From NCBI GenBank assembly GCA_045580225.1, contig JAZNNJ010000023.1:1-49114 (forward strand): a DNA stretch of 49,114 bases, read 5' to 3'. The notes beneath the pieces are model-generated. The model did no database searches, was not told the origin of the DNA, and saw only the letters and a list, made by a program, of their open reading frames with translations. The position numbers and the translations under genes were made by a program. This document shows, piece by piece, positions 26,819-35,620 of this stretch (position 1 is the first letter of the stretch; each line of letters opens with the position of its first letter). Origin of the DNA: CAUUCF01 sp045580225. GTDB taxonomy: Bacteria > Pseudomonadota > Gammaproteobacteria > UBA9339.

Positions 26819-29206
26819 ATGGAAAAAGAACTAATTACGACTACCGAGCGTCAACAAAAGGATTTAATTTGTAAATTAAATGCTGCAGGAATTTGTGTTA
26901 GGTTTGATGAAAAAAATAAAGTAATTTATTTGAATAACTTTATCATTCATTATTTAAGTAAAATGGAAGCAATTCAAAGTTTATATTCAATATTTTTAAA
27001 TTTTGAATATTATTTTTTATCTAATAATAGCTCCCCGCTAATTTTTGATATTGGAGGCGGAATTGGGATAAGTACATTTTTCTTTAAAAGTTTGTACCCT
27101 GATGCTAGGATTGTTGTTTTTGAACCTCATCCTTTAGCTTGCCAAGTTATTGAAAAAAATATCAAAATTAATAATCTTAAAAAAGTTACCTTGTTCAAAA
27201 CGGCAGCAGCTAACAAAGAAGATAAAATATTTTTATATGGTGAAATAGGCTGTGTCGATAATCATTGCAACATTTACAGATCTTCTATTTTTAAGAAATG
27301 GGGAATTCAACATTCCTCATGTTCACAAACTCTAGTACAATCTGAAAAATTGTCGAAGCATATTAATGAAAATGTTGATTTTTTAAAATTGAATGTTGAA
27401 GGTGCTGAATATGAGATATTTGAAGATTTAAACGAAAATGATAAATTAAAATTTATTAGGAATATGTACATCAAAGTTCACCAATGGAATGACAATATTC
27501 ATCTAAAAGAACGTTTACTAAAAATTTTACATAATAACAGTTTTCAGTTTACACTTACTGATGAACAACCAATTGAATTAACCTGTCCAACAATTAATCG
27601 ACCATGGATTGAACATAACAATATTAGGTTATTCTCTATTAAAGCACAAAAATCACAGCGAACTAAATTTAATTTGACACTAGCAGAAAGATTAATGTTT
27701 GCTAATAGGTCAGAACTGTTGAATCAAATTACTATCTATGAAAATATTTTAGAAAACATACCAGCAGGTATTTATTGGAAAAATTTAGATTCAGTTTATA
27801 TTGGTATTAACAAATATACTTTACATTTCTATAATAAATATTTTTCAAAATCACATAACTCTATAGTTGGAAAAAAAGATTGTGAATTATACCCGGACCA
27901 TTTAGCTAATGGTTTCCATTTTAATGACAAAAAAGTAATCCAGTTTGAAAAAGAAATCAGAGAAGAAGTAAAATTAGGAGAAGGAAAAGATGTTATGTAC
28001 CAAATTTCTTCTAAAAAACCTTTGTACGATAAAAATAATAATTTAATGGGGTTAATTGGTATAACCCTAGATATCACAGATCGTCATCAACGTTTAGAAT
28101 TAGAAAAAATTAACAATGAACAAAAAAATAAATTAGCGGAACAACATCGCGTTCAAGAGCTAATTAAACGTTTGGCACATGATATCCGCTCTCCGTTAAC
28201 AAGTTTGTTGTTGGCTGTCGAAAATATTTCTATTCATCTGCCAGATACTGAACGATTGTTAATTCAAAAAATTACGAGAGAAATCGGTAACCTGGCTAAC
28301 GGAATACTAGAAAGTACTTTAATTAAACATGAAAAAACATTTGGTATTATTGATAATTTATTCATTATTGCTTTACTCATTGAAGATTGGTTTAATGAAG
28401 TAAAATACCAGTACAATAGCTTATCATTAATTGAATTTAATTTAATAATCGATCCTAAAGTATTACGATATTTTATTGAAGGCAATAAATTAATGCTAAG
28501 ACGTGCTTTCTTTAATATAATAAATAATTCTGTAGAAGCCATTGGTAAAAACAAAAAAGGGAAAGTAAGTGTATTAATCAATTTGATAAACAAACAAATT
28601 GAATTACGCATAATAGATACCGGCGGAGGAATAACCGCTGAAAAAAAGAATTTAATACAAAACCATAAGAAAATATTCTCGCAAAAAAAGAATGGTAACG
28701 GCATAGGATTAACTCAGCTATACGAAACAATAGAACATCATAATGCAACTTTTATAGTTGATAATAATGTTGATTTTAATGGTTTAGATATTAGAATATG
28801 CTTTAACGTAAAAGAAGTGCCACATTGGATAGTAACTTACATTTCTATAAAATTAACCAATTTATTAGTCATAGTTTCTAAAAATCGTGAGATCTATAAT
28901 TCATGGTATTATCGATTAAAAAATAAAAAATTTGATGTCGATAACAAACTAAAACATTTTTATGATTTACAAGATGCTATAAACTATATGAATATGTTTG
29001 ACCGCGATGATATTTTATTTTTTACCGAAAGTTGCTTTCCAAATGGCGATGGTAGAAATACATTTGATTTAATAGGATACGGTCACCTGTGTTGTAAACA
29101 CTATATAATTTCTAGTATAAATAGTAATAGTTTAAGAAGTACCAACATATCAAGCTTAGTTATTACGAGAGAAATCGCTGAGCAGATACCTTTTAAGATT
29201 AAGTAG
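26819..29206 (+). CDS. FkbM methyltransferase-PAS-histidine kinase fusion with degenerate receiver-like tail
   Basis: A 795-aa protein with no visible membrane segment, so probably cytoplasmic. Residues 1-280 are a second FkbM-like domain, paralogous to the upstream gene, but two conserved positions differ: the hallmark Asp is N192 and the later Glu is K219. A PAS domain spans about 308-425 (Ile-Pro-Ala-Gly-Ile-Tyr-Trp-Lys-Asn). The kinase has its phospho-acceptor H454 in Ala-His-Asp-Ile-Arg-Ser-Pro, an N box with N566/N570, G1 D600-T-G-G-G604 and G2 Gly626-Asn-Gly-Ile-Gly630. Residues about 680-795 resemble a receiver in layout but lack a clear phospho-Asp. No response-regulator gene is adjacent. 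It may sense a metabolite through the methyltransferase or PAS module (inference). The gene is unusual for this otherwise housekeeping region. Confidence 0.88.
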   Translation: MEKELITTTERQQKDLICKLNAAGICVRFDEKNKVIYLNNFIIHYLSKMEAIQSLYSIFLNFEYYFLSNNSSPLIFDIGGGIGISTFFFKSLYPDARIVVFEPHPLACQVIEKNIKINNLKKVTLFKTAAANKEDKIFLYGEIGCVDNHCNIYRSSIFKKWGIQHSSCSQTLVQSEKLSKHINENVDFLKLNVEGAEYEIFEDLNENDKLKFIRNMYIKVHQWNDNIHLKERLLKILHNNSFQFTLTDEQPIELTCPTINRPWIEHNNIRLFSIKAQKSQRTKFNLTLAERLMFANRSELLNQITIYENILENIPAGIYWKNLDSVYIGINKYTLHFYNKYFSKSHNSIVGKKDCELYPDHLANGFHFNDKKVIQFEKEIREEVKLGEGKDVMYQISSKKPLYDKNNNLMGLIGITLDITDRHQRLELEKINNEQKNKLAEQHRVQELIKRLAHDIRSPLTSLLLAVENISIHLPDTERLLIQKITREIGNLANGILESTLIKHEKTFGIIDNLFIIALLIEDWFNEVKYQYNSLSLIEFNLIIDPKVLRYFIEGNKLMLRRAFFNIINNSVEAIGKNKKGKVSVLINLINKQIELRIIDTGGGITAEKKNLIQNHKKIFSQKKNGNGIGLTQLYETIEHHNATFIVDNNVDFNGLDIRICFNVKEVPHWIVTYISIKLTNLLVIVSKNREIYNSWYYRLKNKKFDVDNKLKHFYDLQDAINYMNMFDRDDILFFTESCFPNGDGRNTFDLIGYGHLCCKHYIISSINSNSLRSTNISSLVITREIAEQIPFKIK

Positions 29207-29272
29207 AATACTTAATGATATTTTTTACTTTATATGTTAGAGTTAAAGCTGTGAGTTTTTTAAAAGATAAAT

Positions 29273-30529
29273 ATGATTTTTAACATTAAGAGTAATCGTT
29301 TTTTTACTTGGTTAGTTAGTTTTGGAACCGTTTTAGAGTATTATGATTTAGCTATATATGGTTTGTTGACCAAATATATAAGTTACAATTTTTATCCCAA
29401 AAATAATGGATTATTTTGGACCTTTTTAGTATTCGTTTTCGGACAAATTATGCGTTGTTTTGGCGGAATAATTTTAGGAATACTAGGAGATCATTATGGA
29501 AAAGAAAAAATTTTTTTCTTTTCTATTTCAATAATGGCTTTAGCTACCTTAATTATGGGACTCTTGCCTCCTACTACAGTCTTAGGGATATCTGCTACGC
29601 TTTTATTTAGTTTAGGACGATTAATACAATCCATAGCTTTTGGAGCAGAATTTCCTGGAGCATTAACTGTTCTTTCTGCTCATGCTAAACAAAAAAAATT
29701 GGGTAGATCTGTAGGAAATATGATGGCTATGTCTAGTTTTGGAATGGCAATTGGTATTTGCTTCATTAGTTTAGAAACTCGCGTTTTAACCGAACAACAA
29801 ATGTTTATATGGGGATTTAGAATACCATTTTTAATTGGTGGTACTTTAGCCTTAATTTGTAGTTATTTACGAAAATACCTGTCCCTGACAATTTCAAATA
29901 ATGATCATCTTCTTCCTAATGATAAAAAAATTTGCTGGAAAGATCTATTTGAATGGCGAAAATATATTAAAATTTCTATGTGTTTAATGGGAATATCACT
30001 TTTTCCTGCAACGATTTCAGTATTAAAAAGTGTATTTTCTGTTTATCTCAATCAATATTATAATTGGCCATCATCTAAAATATTCTTAATGATAGGCTTA
30101 GGTTATTTTTTATCAGTAGCTTTAAAAGTATTCGGAGGTTATTTAGCTGACTTTTATAATAAAATTACAGTAATTCGTTACGTAAGTTGTCTAGGTACTT
30201 TAGGAATTATTTTCGTTTTTTGGTTCTTACCACACAAAGGTGGTTTGCTTTTTTTTGTTATCTATACCAATACACTCACTTCTATCGCTACTGCCAGTTA
30301 CCTACAATTATTCACTGAAAGTTACCCATATCAAATTCGCTATACGTGGGTAAGTTCTCTTTATAATACGGTAAGTATCCTTGCTTCTTTGGTACCATTG
30401 ATCATGAATTTTTCTTTTGATAAATTTAATACTCCTCTATTCTTATTAATTACTTTAATAATACTAGGAATTTTGATGTGTTTAGGAAGTTTTTTATGTG
30501 CTAGATATTATGTCCCTTATCATAAATAA
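29273..30529 (+). CDS. MFS transporter, metabolite:proton symporter (ProP-like) type
   Basis: Major facilitator with twelve predicted helices, 418 aa. The start has Gly-Thr-Val-Leu-Glu-Tyr-Tyr-Asp, typical of the MHS subfamily (proline/betaine, citrate, shikimate carriers). The loop 2-3 motif is Gly-Asp-His-Tyr-Gly-Lys-Glu-Lys, a variant of Gly-Asp-Arg-x-Gly-Arg-Lys, so the usual first Arg is replaced by His. The Arg-Leu-Ile-Gln and Gly-Ala-Glu-Phe-Pro-Gly-Ala stretches are family-like. The substrate cannot be fixed from sequence; an osmolyte or nutrient is likely. It is convergent with ftsW across a 45-bp gap and follows the kinase fusion by 66 bp. Confidence 0.88.
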   Translation: MIFNIKSNRFFTWLVSFGTVLEYYDLAIYGLLTKYISYNFYPKNNGLFWTFLVFVFGQIMRCFGGIILGILGDHYGKEKIFFFSISIMALATLIMGLLPPTTVLGISATLLFSLGRLIQSIAFGAEFPGALTVLSAHAKQKKLGRSVGNMMAMSSFGMAIGICFISLETRVLTEQQMFIWGFRIPFLIGGTLALICSYLRKYLSLTISNNDHLLPNDKKICWKDLFEWRKYIKISMCLMGISLFPATISVLKSVFSVYLNQYYNWPSSKIFLMIGLGYFLSVALKVFGGYLADFYNKITVIRYVSCLGTLGIIFVFWFLPHKGGLLFFVIYTNTLTSIATASYLQLFTESYPYQIRYTWVSSLYNTVSILASLVPLIMNFSFDKFNTPLFLLITLIILGILMCLGSFLCARYYVPYHK

Positions 30530-30574
30530 ATGATGTTTTATTATAAAATAATGAAAATTTTATTGAAAAATTTA

Positions 30575-31705
30575 CTACAAAAATTTCAAGGGTTTAACAA
30601 ACATTACTTCATGATGAATACGTAATAAAATTGATACCTCTAATAAACAAAATAATAAACTACTTCCTCCATAACTAATGAAAGGTAAAGTTAATCCTTT
30701 CGTAGGCAATAAACCAACATTAACACAAATATTGATTACTGCTTGTAAAGCTAAAGAAATGGCAATTCCAAAACTAAGATAACAATGAAAATTAAGGTGC
30801 ATCTTCTTAGCTAAAAAAGATATTTTTAAACCTAAATATGTTAACAACGCAAATAATCCTATCAAAAACATTCCTCCTAATATACCAAATTCCTCTGCTA
30901 AAATAGCAAAAAGAAAATCAGTGTGTGCCTCGGGTAAATAAAATAACTTTTGAACGCTATTACCGAAACCTACACCAAAAATACCCCCTCTACCAAAAGC
31001 AATTAATGATTGAATTAATTGGTAACCAGAATCGTAAGGATGCTGCCATGGATTTAAAAAAGCAGTTATTCTCGCTAAGCGATACGGAGAAACCATTGCA
31101 ATATACGATAGAAAAATGACTACTAATAAAAAAATAATAATAAATGGTACTAATCTTGCTTCAGCAATATACAAGGTCGTTAAAAAAGTTAACGTGATAA
31201 CTACTAATGCTCCAAAATCTGGTTCTAACAATAGTAAATAAGCCAAAATAGCTAAGATTAACATTGGTCTGAAAAAACCCTTAATTTTTATTCTTACTTC
31301 TTTTGCATGACGAACTAAATAATCAGCCCCATACAGTAACATACTAAATTTTGCTAATTCTGAAACTTGCAAAGAAAAAACTTTAAAATTAATCCAACGA
31401 ATACTTCCATTTACTCGATGACCAATTCCTGGAATTAAAACTAATATTAAAAAAATTATTGATAACGCTAAGAAAACAAAACTACATTTTTCCCAAAAAC
31501 TAATCGGTATTCTAACTCCAATACCTATAATTCCAATTCCTAATACTAAATATACAACTTGTCGAATTATAAAATAAAAAGGAGAATCGTACAGATGTTT
31601 AGAAATACCCATACTAGCCGAACATAAAACCAACAAACCTACAACAATAATAGTAGCCATTACCGTAATAAGTGAATAATGCCAATGAAATTTAAGTTTA
31701 TTCAT
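30575..31705 (-). CDS. ftsW: Septal peptidoglycan polymerase FtsW
   Basis: SEDS-family glycosyltransferase that polymerises peptidoglycan at the division site with FtsI, 376 aa with about ten membrane helices. The diagnostic large loop contains Gly-Arg-Gly-Gly-x-Phe-Gly-Val-Gly-Phe-Gly-Asn-Ser, then Pro-Glu-Ala-His-Thr-Asp-Phe and Ala-Glu-Glu-Phe-Gly. The Leu-Pro-Thr-Lys-Gly-Leu-Thr-Leu-Pro-Phe-Ile-Ser-Tyr-Gly-Gly motif is intact. These and its position after murD favour FtsW over RodA. It overlaps murD by 4 bp and is the last gene of the envelope cluster. murG, which usually follows, is not in the window. Confidence 0.95.
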   Translation of the reverse strand: MNKLKFHWHYSLITVMATIIVVGLLVLCSASMGISKHLYDSPFYFIIRQVVYLVLGIGIIGIGVRIPISFWEKCSFVFLALSIIFLILVLIPGIGHRVNGSIRWINFKVFSLQVSELAKFSMLLYGADYLVRHAKEVRIKIKGFFRPMLILAILAYLLLLEPDFGALVVITLTFLTTLYIAEARLVPFIIIFLLVVIFLSYIAMVSPYRLARITAFLNPWQHPYDSGYQLIQSLIAFGRGGIFGVGFGNSVQKLFYLPEAHTDFLFAILAEEFGILGGMFLIGLFALLTYLGLKISFLAKKMHLNFHCYLSFGIAISLALQAVINICVNVGLLPTKGLTLPFISYGGSSLLFCLLEVSILLRIHHEVMFVKPLKFL

Positions 31706-33000
31706 AATGCTAAAACTAACTGCATAAATTGTTCACCACGATCTTCAAAGTTTTTAAACATATCCATACTCGCACATGCAGGAGAAAATATCACTTTATC
31801 TCCAGTTATACTACTCTTATCAGCCAAAGCAACTACATCCGCTAAATTATCTGCTACTAAAATTCTACCTGAATAACTAATTTGTCCTTTAATTAATTCT
31901 TTATCCCTTCCAAATAAAATTAATGTTTTAACATATTGCTCCAAAGCTTCATTCAAATAAGAAAAATCAGCGTTCTTACCAATTCCTCCTAAAATTAAAA
32001 TAACATTTTTTTCATCACCTAAACCTTGCAAAGCAGCTAACGTAGCACCAACATTCGTGCCTTTAGAATCATTATACCAAATAACTCCATTTTTTTCCCT
32101 TACCCATTGACATCGATGTAAAAGACCAGAAAAATTATAAATACTATCCAAAACTTTATCCAATGATAAATTTAAAATTTCACTCATTGCTAACACTGCA
32201 GCAATATTCAACAGATTGTGTTTACCTTTTATTTTTAAATCTTCTTCCTTCAATAACACGTTATTATGATATAATATACTGTTGTTTTTTACCCAATAAT
32301 CAGCATCAGCTGATAAACCAAATGAAATCATCGGAAGAGAAATATCATTGTAAACATTACCATCCAAATATACTACAGCTTTATCCGCTTTCTGAAAAAT
32401 ACGCTGCTTCGCTCTTAAGTAATCGTTCAAATTATAATAACGATCTTCATGATCAGGAGATAAATTTAAAAAAGTAGCTATAGCTAAAGGAAAATCTTGA
32501 ACTGTTTCTAATTGAAAACTAGATAACTCCAAAACATAGTAATCAGGTTTTTCTAATAATAATTCTAAAGCTGGTATCCCCAAATTACCACCAACCGCAA
32601 CTTTATAACCTGCATCCTTTATTACATTTCCCATTAAAGTGGTAACGGTACTTTTTCCATTGGATCCAGTTATACCTATCACCGGAGCATCCACATACTT
32701 TTTAAATAACTCTAATTCTCCATACAATAAAACACTATCCTCTACTAAATTAATAAAAGATTCTCTATTAACTCCAGGACTAACAATAACTTGCCTTGCG
32801 CTTCTTAGCAGATGTTCATCTCTAAAATTAGCTTTTACTCTAATATCTCCATTAAATTTTAAATTCTCTTTTAATAAAGGAAAAGACTCTCTAGTATCTG
32901 CTACTAAAATTCTAGCTGAAGGATCAACCCTTGTTAAATGACGAACACAAGCAATCCCTGTAATCCCACCCCCTAAAATTAAATAATCAAACATTCTCAT
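31702..33000 (-). CDS. murD: UDP-N-acetylmuramoylalanine-D-glutamate ligase
   Basis: Cytoplasmic ligase that adds D-Glu to UDP-MurNAc-L-Ala. The N-terminal Rossmann-like domain starts with Leu-Gly-Gly-Gly-Ile-Thr-Gly. The ATP-binding loop Gly-Ser-Asn-Gly-Lys116-Ser-Thr is intact, as are the Asn-Leu-Ser-Pro-Asp-His block and the central Asn-Asp-Ser-Lys-Gly-Thr-Asn motif. The C-terminal domain has Phe-Ser-Pro-Ala-Cys-Ala-Ser-Met-Asp and Phe-Glu-Asp-Arg-Gly-Glu. The 432-aa length is normal. It sits 2 bp after murJ and overlaps ftsW by 4 bp. Confidence 0.97.
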   Translation of the reverse strand: MRMFDYLILGGGITGIACVRHLTRVDPSARILVADTRESFPLLKENLKFNGDIRVKANFRDEHLLRSARQVIVSPGVNRESFINLVEDSVLLYGELELFKKYVDAPVIGITGSNGKSTVTTLMGNVIKDAGYKVAVGGNLGIPALELLLEKPDYYVLELSSFQLETVQDFPLAIATFLNLSPDHEDRYYNLNDYLRAKQRIFQKADKAVVYLDGNVYNDISLPMISFGLSADADYWVKNNSILYHNNVLLKEEDLKIKGKHNLLNIAAVLAMSEILNLSLDKVLDSIYNFSGLLHRCQWVREKNGVIWYNDSKGTNVGATLAALQGLGDEKNVILILGGIGKNADFSYLNEALEQYVKTLILFGRDKELIKGQISYSGRILVADNLADVVALADKSSITGDKVIFSPACASMDMFKNFEDRGEQFMQLVLAL

Positions 33001-33002
33001 CC

Positions 33003-34550
33003 CTAGCGCATTAACTTATTAATCTTAAAACCACTCGCCTGTAACCCCATAAAGTATAAAAATAAACTAATAAACAAAATTATTATCATACGCAATAATC
33101 TATATTTAGCATCTAATGCTATCCATAAAGTAAAATCTTTACCCGCATAATATAAAAAAATTCCCATCAAAATTTGAGCTAATATTATTTTAGCTAATTT
33201 AGCCCAAAAATTATTTAAATCATACCAATTCTTATATTTTAAACCATAATACAATCCTATAACATTAACTATTGCTGCTATCGAACTAGCAAAAGCTAAG
33301 CCTATATGACCAAATGGAAAGAGAACAAATGCCAAACCTAAATTTACCATTACAGCTCCAAAACCAACTAATGTAGGAAATTTAAGATTTTGATGTGCAT
33401 AAAAACCTGTAGCCAAAATTTTTACTTGCATAAAAAAAGGTATACCTATAGCATAACCTATTAACGCTTGGTAAGTTTTATTCAAATCATTTAAATTAAA
33501 AGCTCCTCTTAAAAATAAAGTCGCAATAATAGGCTTGCCTAACAAAATTAGTCCTAACACCGAAGGAATAGCAATTAACATTAAAACACTTAATCCCCAA
33601 TTAATCGTTTCAGTAAATTTATCTTGATTTTGCTTAACTACTTCACGAGATAATTTTGGTAAAATTACCGTAGTCACTGCTACTCCTACAATACCTAAAG
33701 GAACTGAAGCTAACCTATCAGCATAATTTAACCATGATAAACTACCTACTTCCATAAAACTAGCTAAAAAAGTATTAACCAGGAAATTTACCTGATTAAC
33801 AGATACACCAAAAATTGCAGGTATCATTAACAAAAAAACCTTTTTCACTTTTTCAGAAGGAGGATACGCGAAAACTAAACCAGGAACTTTATTTATTTTT
33901 TTTACAGCTGGATATTGAATTAACCATTGCATTAAACCGCCAATACTTACACCAATTGCCAAAATATAAACAGTTTCACTTTTTTCTTTAATGCAATAGC
34001 CTCCTAGAATTGCTGCTAAAATTAATACTATATTACAGCATACTGGCGCAAAAGCTGAAACTAAAAATCGATGATAACTATTTAAAATTCCACTATAAAA
34101 AGCTGAAAAAGTTACAAAAACTAAGAAAGGAAAGGTTAATCTTAAAAGTTGCATAGTTAATAATTTACTTTTCAAACTAAATCCGAATGCAAAAATTTTT
34201 ACCAAAAACGAACTACCAACTATCGAAAATAAAGTTAAACAAACAACTACTATCGCTAGCCAAGTAAATAATTGACTAATAAATAAATTAGTTTCCTGAT
34301 TATTATGTGATAAATGATAATCAGATAAAACTGGTATAAAAGCCTGAGACAAAGCACCTTCAGCAAATAATCTCCTAAAGAAATTAGGAATACGATATGC
34401 CACCCAAAAAGCATCTAAGCTAGCCCCAGCACCAAAAAAATAAGCAAAAACTAGTTCTCTAATCAAACCTGTAATTCTAGATAGTACAGTCATTCCGGCA
34501 AAACTAACCGTAGGTCTAACTAACTCTGTTACTTTATTTAATTTTCCCAT
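33003..34550 (-). CDS. murJ: Lipid II flippase MurJ
   Basis: Polytopic membrane protein of the MOP superfamily that moves lipid II across the inner membrane for peptidoglycan synthesis; 515 aa with about fourteen helices. Family hallmarks are the N-terminal Ser-Arg-Ile-Thr-Gly-Leu-Ile-Arg-Glu and the block Phe-Phe-Gly-Ala-Gly-x-x-x-Asp-Ala-Phe, then Asn-Phe-Phe-Arg-Arg-Leu-Phe-Ala-Glu-Gly-Ala. The essential arginines of helices 1-2 are present. Its start overlaps cpoB by 13 bp, and murD follows after 2 bp. Placing the flippase with the ligase and FtsW makes a compact lipid II unit. Confidence 0.96.
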   Translation of the reverse strand: MGKLNKVTELVRPTVSFAGMTVLSRITGLIRELVFAYFFGAGASLDAFWVAYRIPNFFRRLFAEGALSQAFIPVLSDYHLSHNNQETNLFISQLFTWLAIVVVCLTLFSIVGSSFLVKIFAFGFSLKSKLLTMQLLRLTFPFLVFVTFSAFYSGILNSYHRFLVSAFAPVCCNIVLILAAILGGYCIKEKSETVYILAIGVSIGGLMQWLIQYPAVKKINKVPGLVFAYPPSEKVKKVFLLMIPAIFGVSVNQVNFLVNTFLASFMEVGSLSWLNYADRLASVPLGIVGVAVTTVILPKLSREVVKQNQDKFTETINWGLSVLMLIAIPSVLGLILLGKPIIATLFLRGAFNLNDLNKTYQALIGYAIGIPFFMQVKILATGFYAHQNLKFPTLVGFGAVMVNLGLAFVLFPFGHIGLAFASSIAAIVNVIGLYYGLKYKNWYDLNNFWAKLAKIILAQILMGIFLYYAGKDFTLWIALDAKYRLLRMIIILFISLFLYFMGLQASGFKINKLMR

Positions 34551-35155
34551 TGCTTTAATCGTTGTTTTATCAATGGTACCAATATAGAATTGGGTACTTT
34601 ATCAAGTAATTTATGCAAGCTCTTAATTGCTAAATCTTTCCTTCCTTGAGCATGATAAACTAAAGCAATTTTAAATTCGGCTTCACGTGCCTTAACTAAA
34701 CTATTAAACCTATTAATCACTATTTGAAAATTTTCCTCTGCTTTATCTAACCTATTCTGTAACCAATTTAATTCTCCCAAGCAATAATAAACATTAGCAA
34801 CATACTTACCAGTAGGATAATGTTTTAAATATTCTTGCAATTTAAATTCACATTCTTTTAACCTCATAGGTAAGCAATCTAAAATTTCGTAATATAATTT
34901 TTGTTCAGCATCAATTAATTTTTCGTTAGCAACTTTAGATAATAAATTTTGGTTAAGCTTTTCCAACTTTTGAATACGATAATTGGCAACTTCCAATTCA
35001 CCATTAAGTTCTTGCACTTTAATTTGCAAATCTTCAACTTTCTCCTCCAAACTATCATTTAAAGAAAAATGCTTAACCTGAACATCCTTAGCAAATACTA
35101 AAGATGTGCTAACTCCAAATAAACAAATAATAATAAATAACCTATTTAACTTCAT
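34538..35155 (-). CDS. cpoB: Cell division coordinator CpoB (YbgF)
   Basis: Periplasmic protein of 205 aa that works with the Tol-Pal system to coordinate outer-membrane constriction with peptidoglycan synthesis. It has a signal peptide (about 1-22), a trimerising coiled coil (about 33-75) and C-terminal TPR repeats (about 95-200) with the repeated pattern of Tyr/Leu and Ala residues around Gly-Lys and Pro turns. It overlaps pal by 14 bp and murJ by 13 bp. Position after tolB-pal supports the name. Confidence 0.92.
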   Translation of the reverse strand: MKLNRLFIIICLFGVSTSLVFAKDVQVKHFSLNDSLEEKVEDLQIKVQELNGELEVANYRIQKLEKLNQNLLSKVANEKLIDAEQKLYYEILDCLPMRLKECEFKLQEYLKHYPTGKYVANVYYCLGELNWLQNRLDKAEENFQIVINRFNSLVKAREAEFKIALVYHAQGRKDLAIKSLHKLLDKVPNSILVPLIKQRLKQWEN

Positions 35156-35618
35156 AAACCAAATCTACCCTACGATTCTTAGCATATGCTGATTCATCAT
35201 GTCCATTACTAATAGGTTTTTCTTTTCCAAAACTAACTATAGCAATTTGTTCTTTTTTCACTCCTAAGCTTAACAAACAATTAGCTACTGCTTTAGCTCT
35301 TCTCCAACCTAAAGCTACGTTATATTCTCTTGTACCTCTTTCATCCGTATTACCTTCTAAACGAATCCTAGCAGATGAGTTTTTTAACAGATAATTTCCC
35401 TGTATTTTTAACGAACTAAAATCTTGTTCATCCACCGCAAAGCTATCAAAATTAAAATAATAAGATTGATTGCTAACTTCTGCACGATATGCTACATCGT
35501 AACCTTCAAATTCTACCGCTGCCTTTTTATCATAGTAAACATACGGTCTTTTTGTATGAGTACATCCTACCAAAACTCCACATAATACGAATAACGTTCC
35601 TAAATTTTTCCACTCCAT
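35142..35618 (-). CDS. pal: Peptidoglycan-associated lipoprotein
   Basis: Outer-membrane lipoprotein of 158 aa that binds peptidoglycan through its OmpA-like domain and interacts with TolB. The lipobox Leu-Val-Gly-Cys places the lipidated cysteine near residue 19. The OmpA domain (about 50-155) contains Gly-Asn-Thr-Asp-Glu-Arg-Gly-Thr-Arg-Glu-Tyr-Asn and Leu-Gly-Trp-Arg-Arg-Ala, and ends in Asn-Arg-Arg-Val-Asp-Leu. The peptidoglycan-binding Asp and Arg are both present. It lies 2 bp after tolB. tolQ, tolR and tolA are not in the window. Confidence 0.96.
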   Translation of the reverse strand: MEWKNLGTLFVLCGVLVGCTHTKRPYVYYDKKAAVEFEGYDVAYRAEVSNQSYYFNFDSFAVDEQDFSSLKIQGNYLLKNSSARIRLEGNTDERGTREYNVALGWRRAKAVANCLLSLGVKKEQIAIVSFGKEKPISNGHDESAYAKNRRVDLVYEVK

Positions 35619-35620
35619 AC

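Noticed and set aside
28264..28704. 146-codon frame on the minus strand
   Set aside because: It lies antisense within the kinase domain of the fusion gene, has a low-complexity hydrophobic composition and no ribosome site; a shadow of the real gene.
32163..32477. 104-codon frame on the plus strand
   Set aside because: Antisense to murD, which has all its motifs; no family resemblance.
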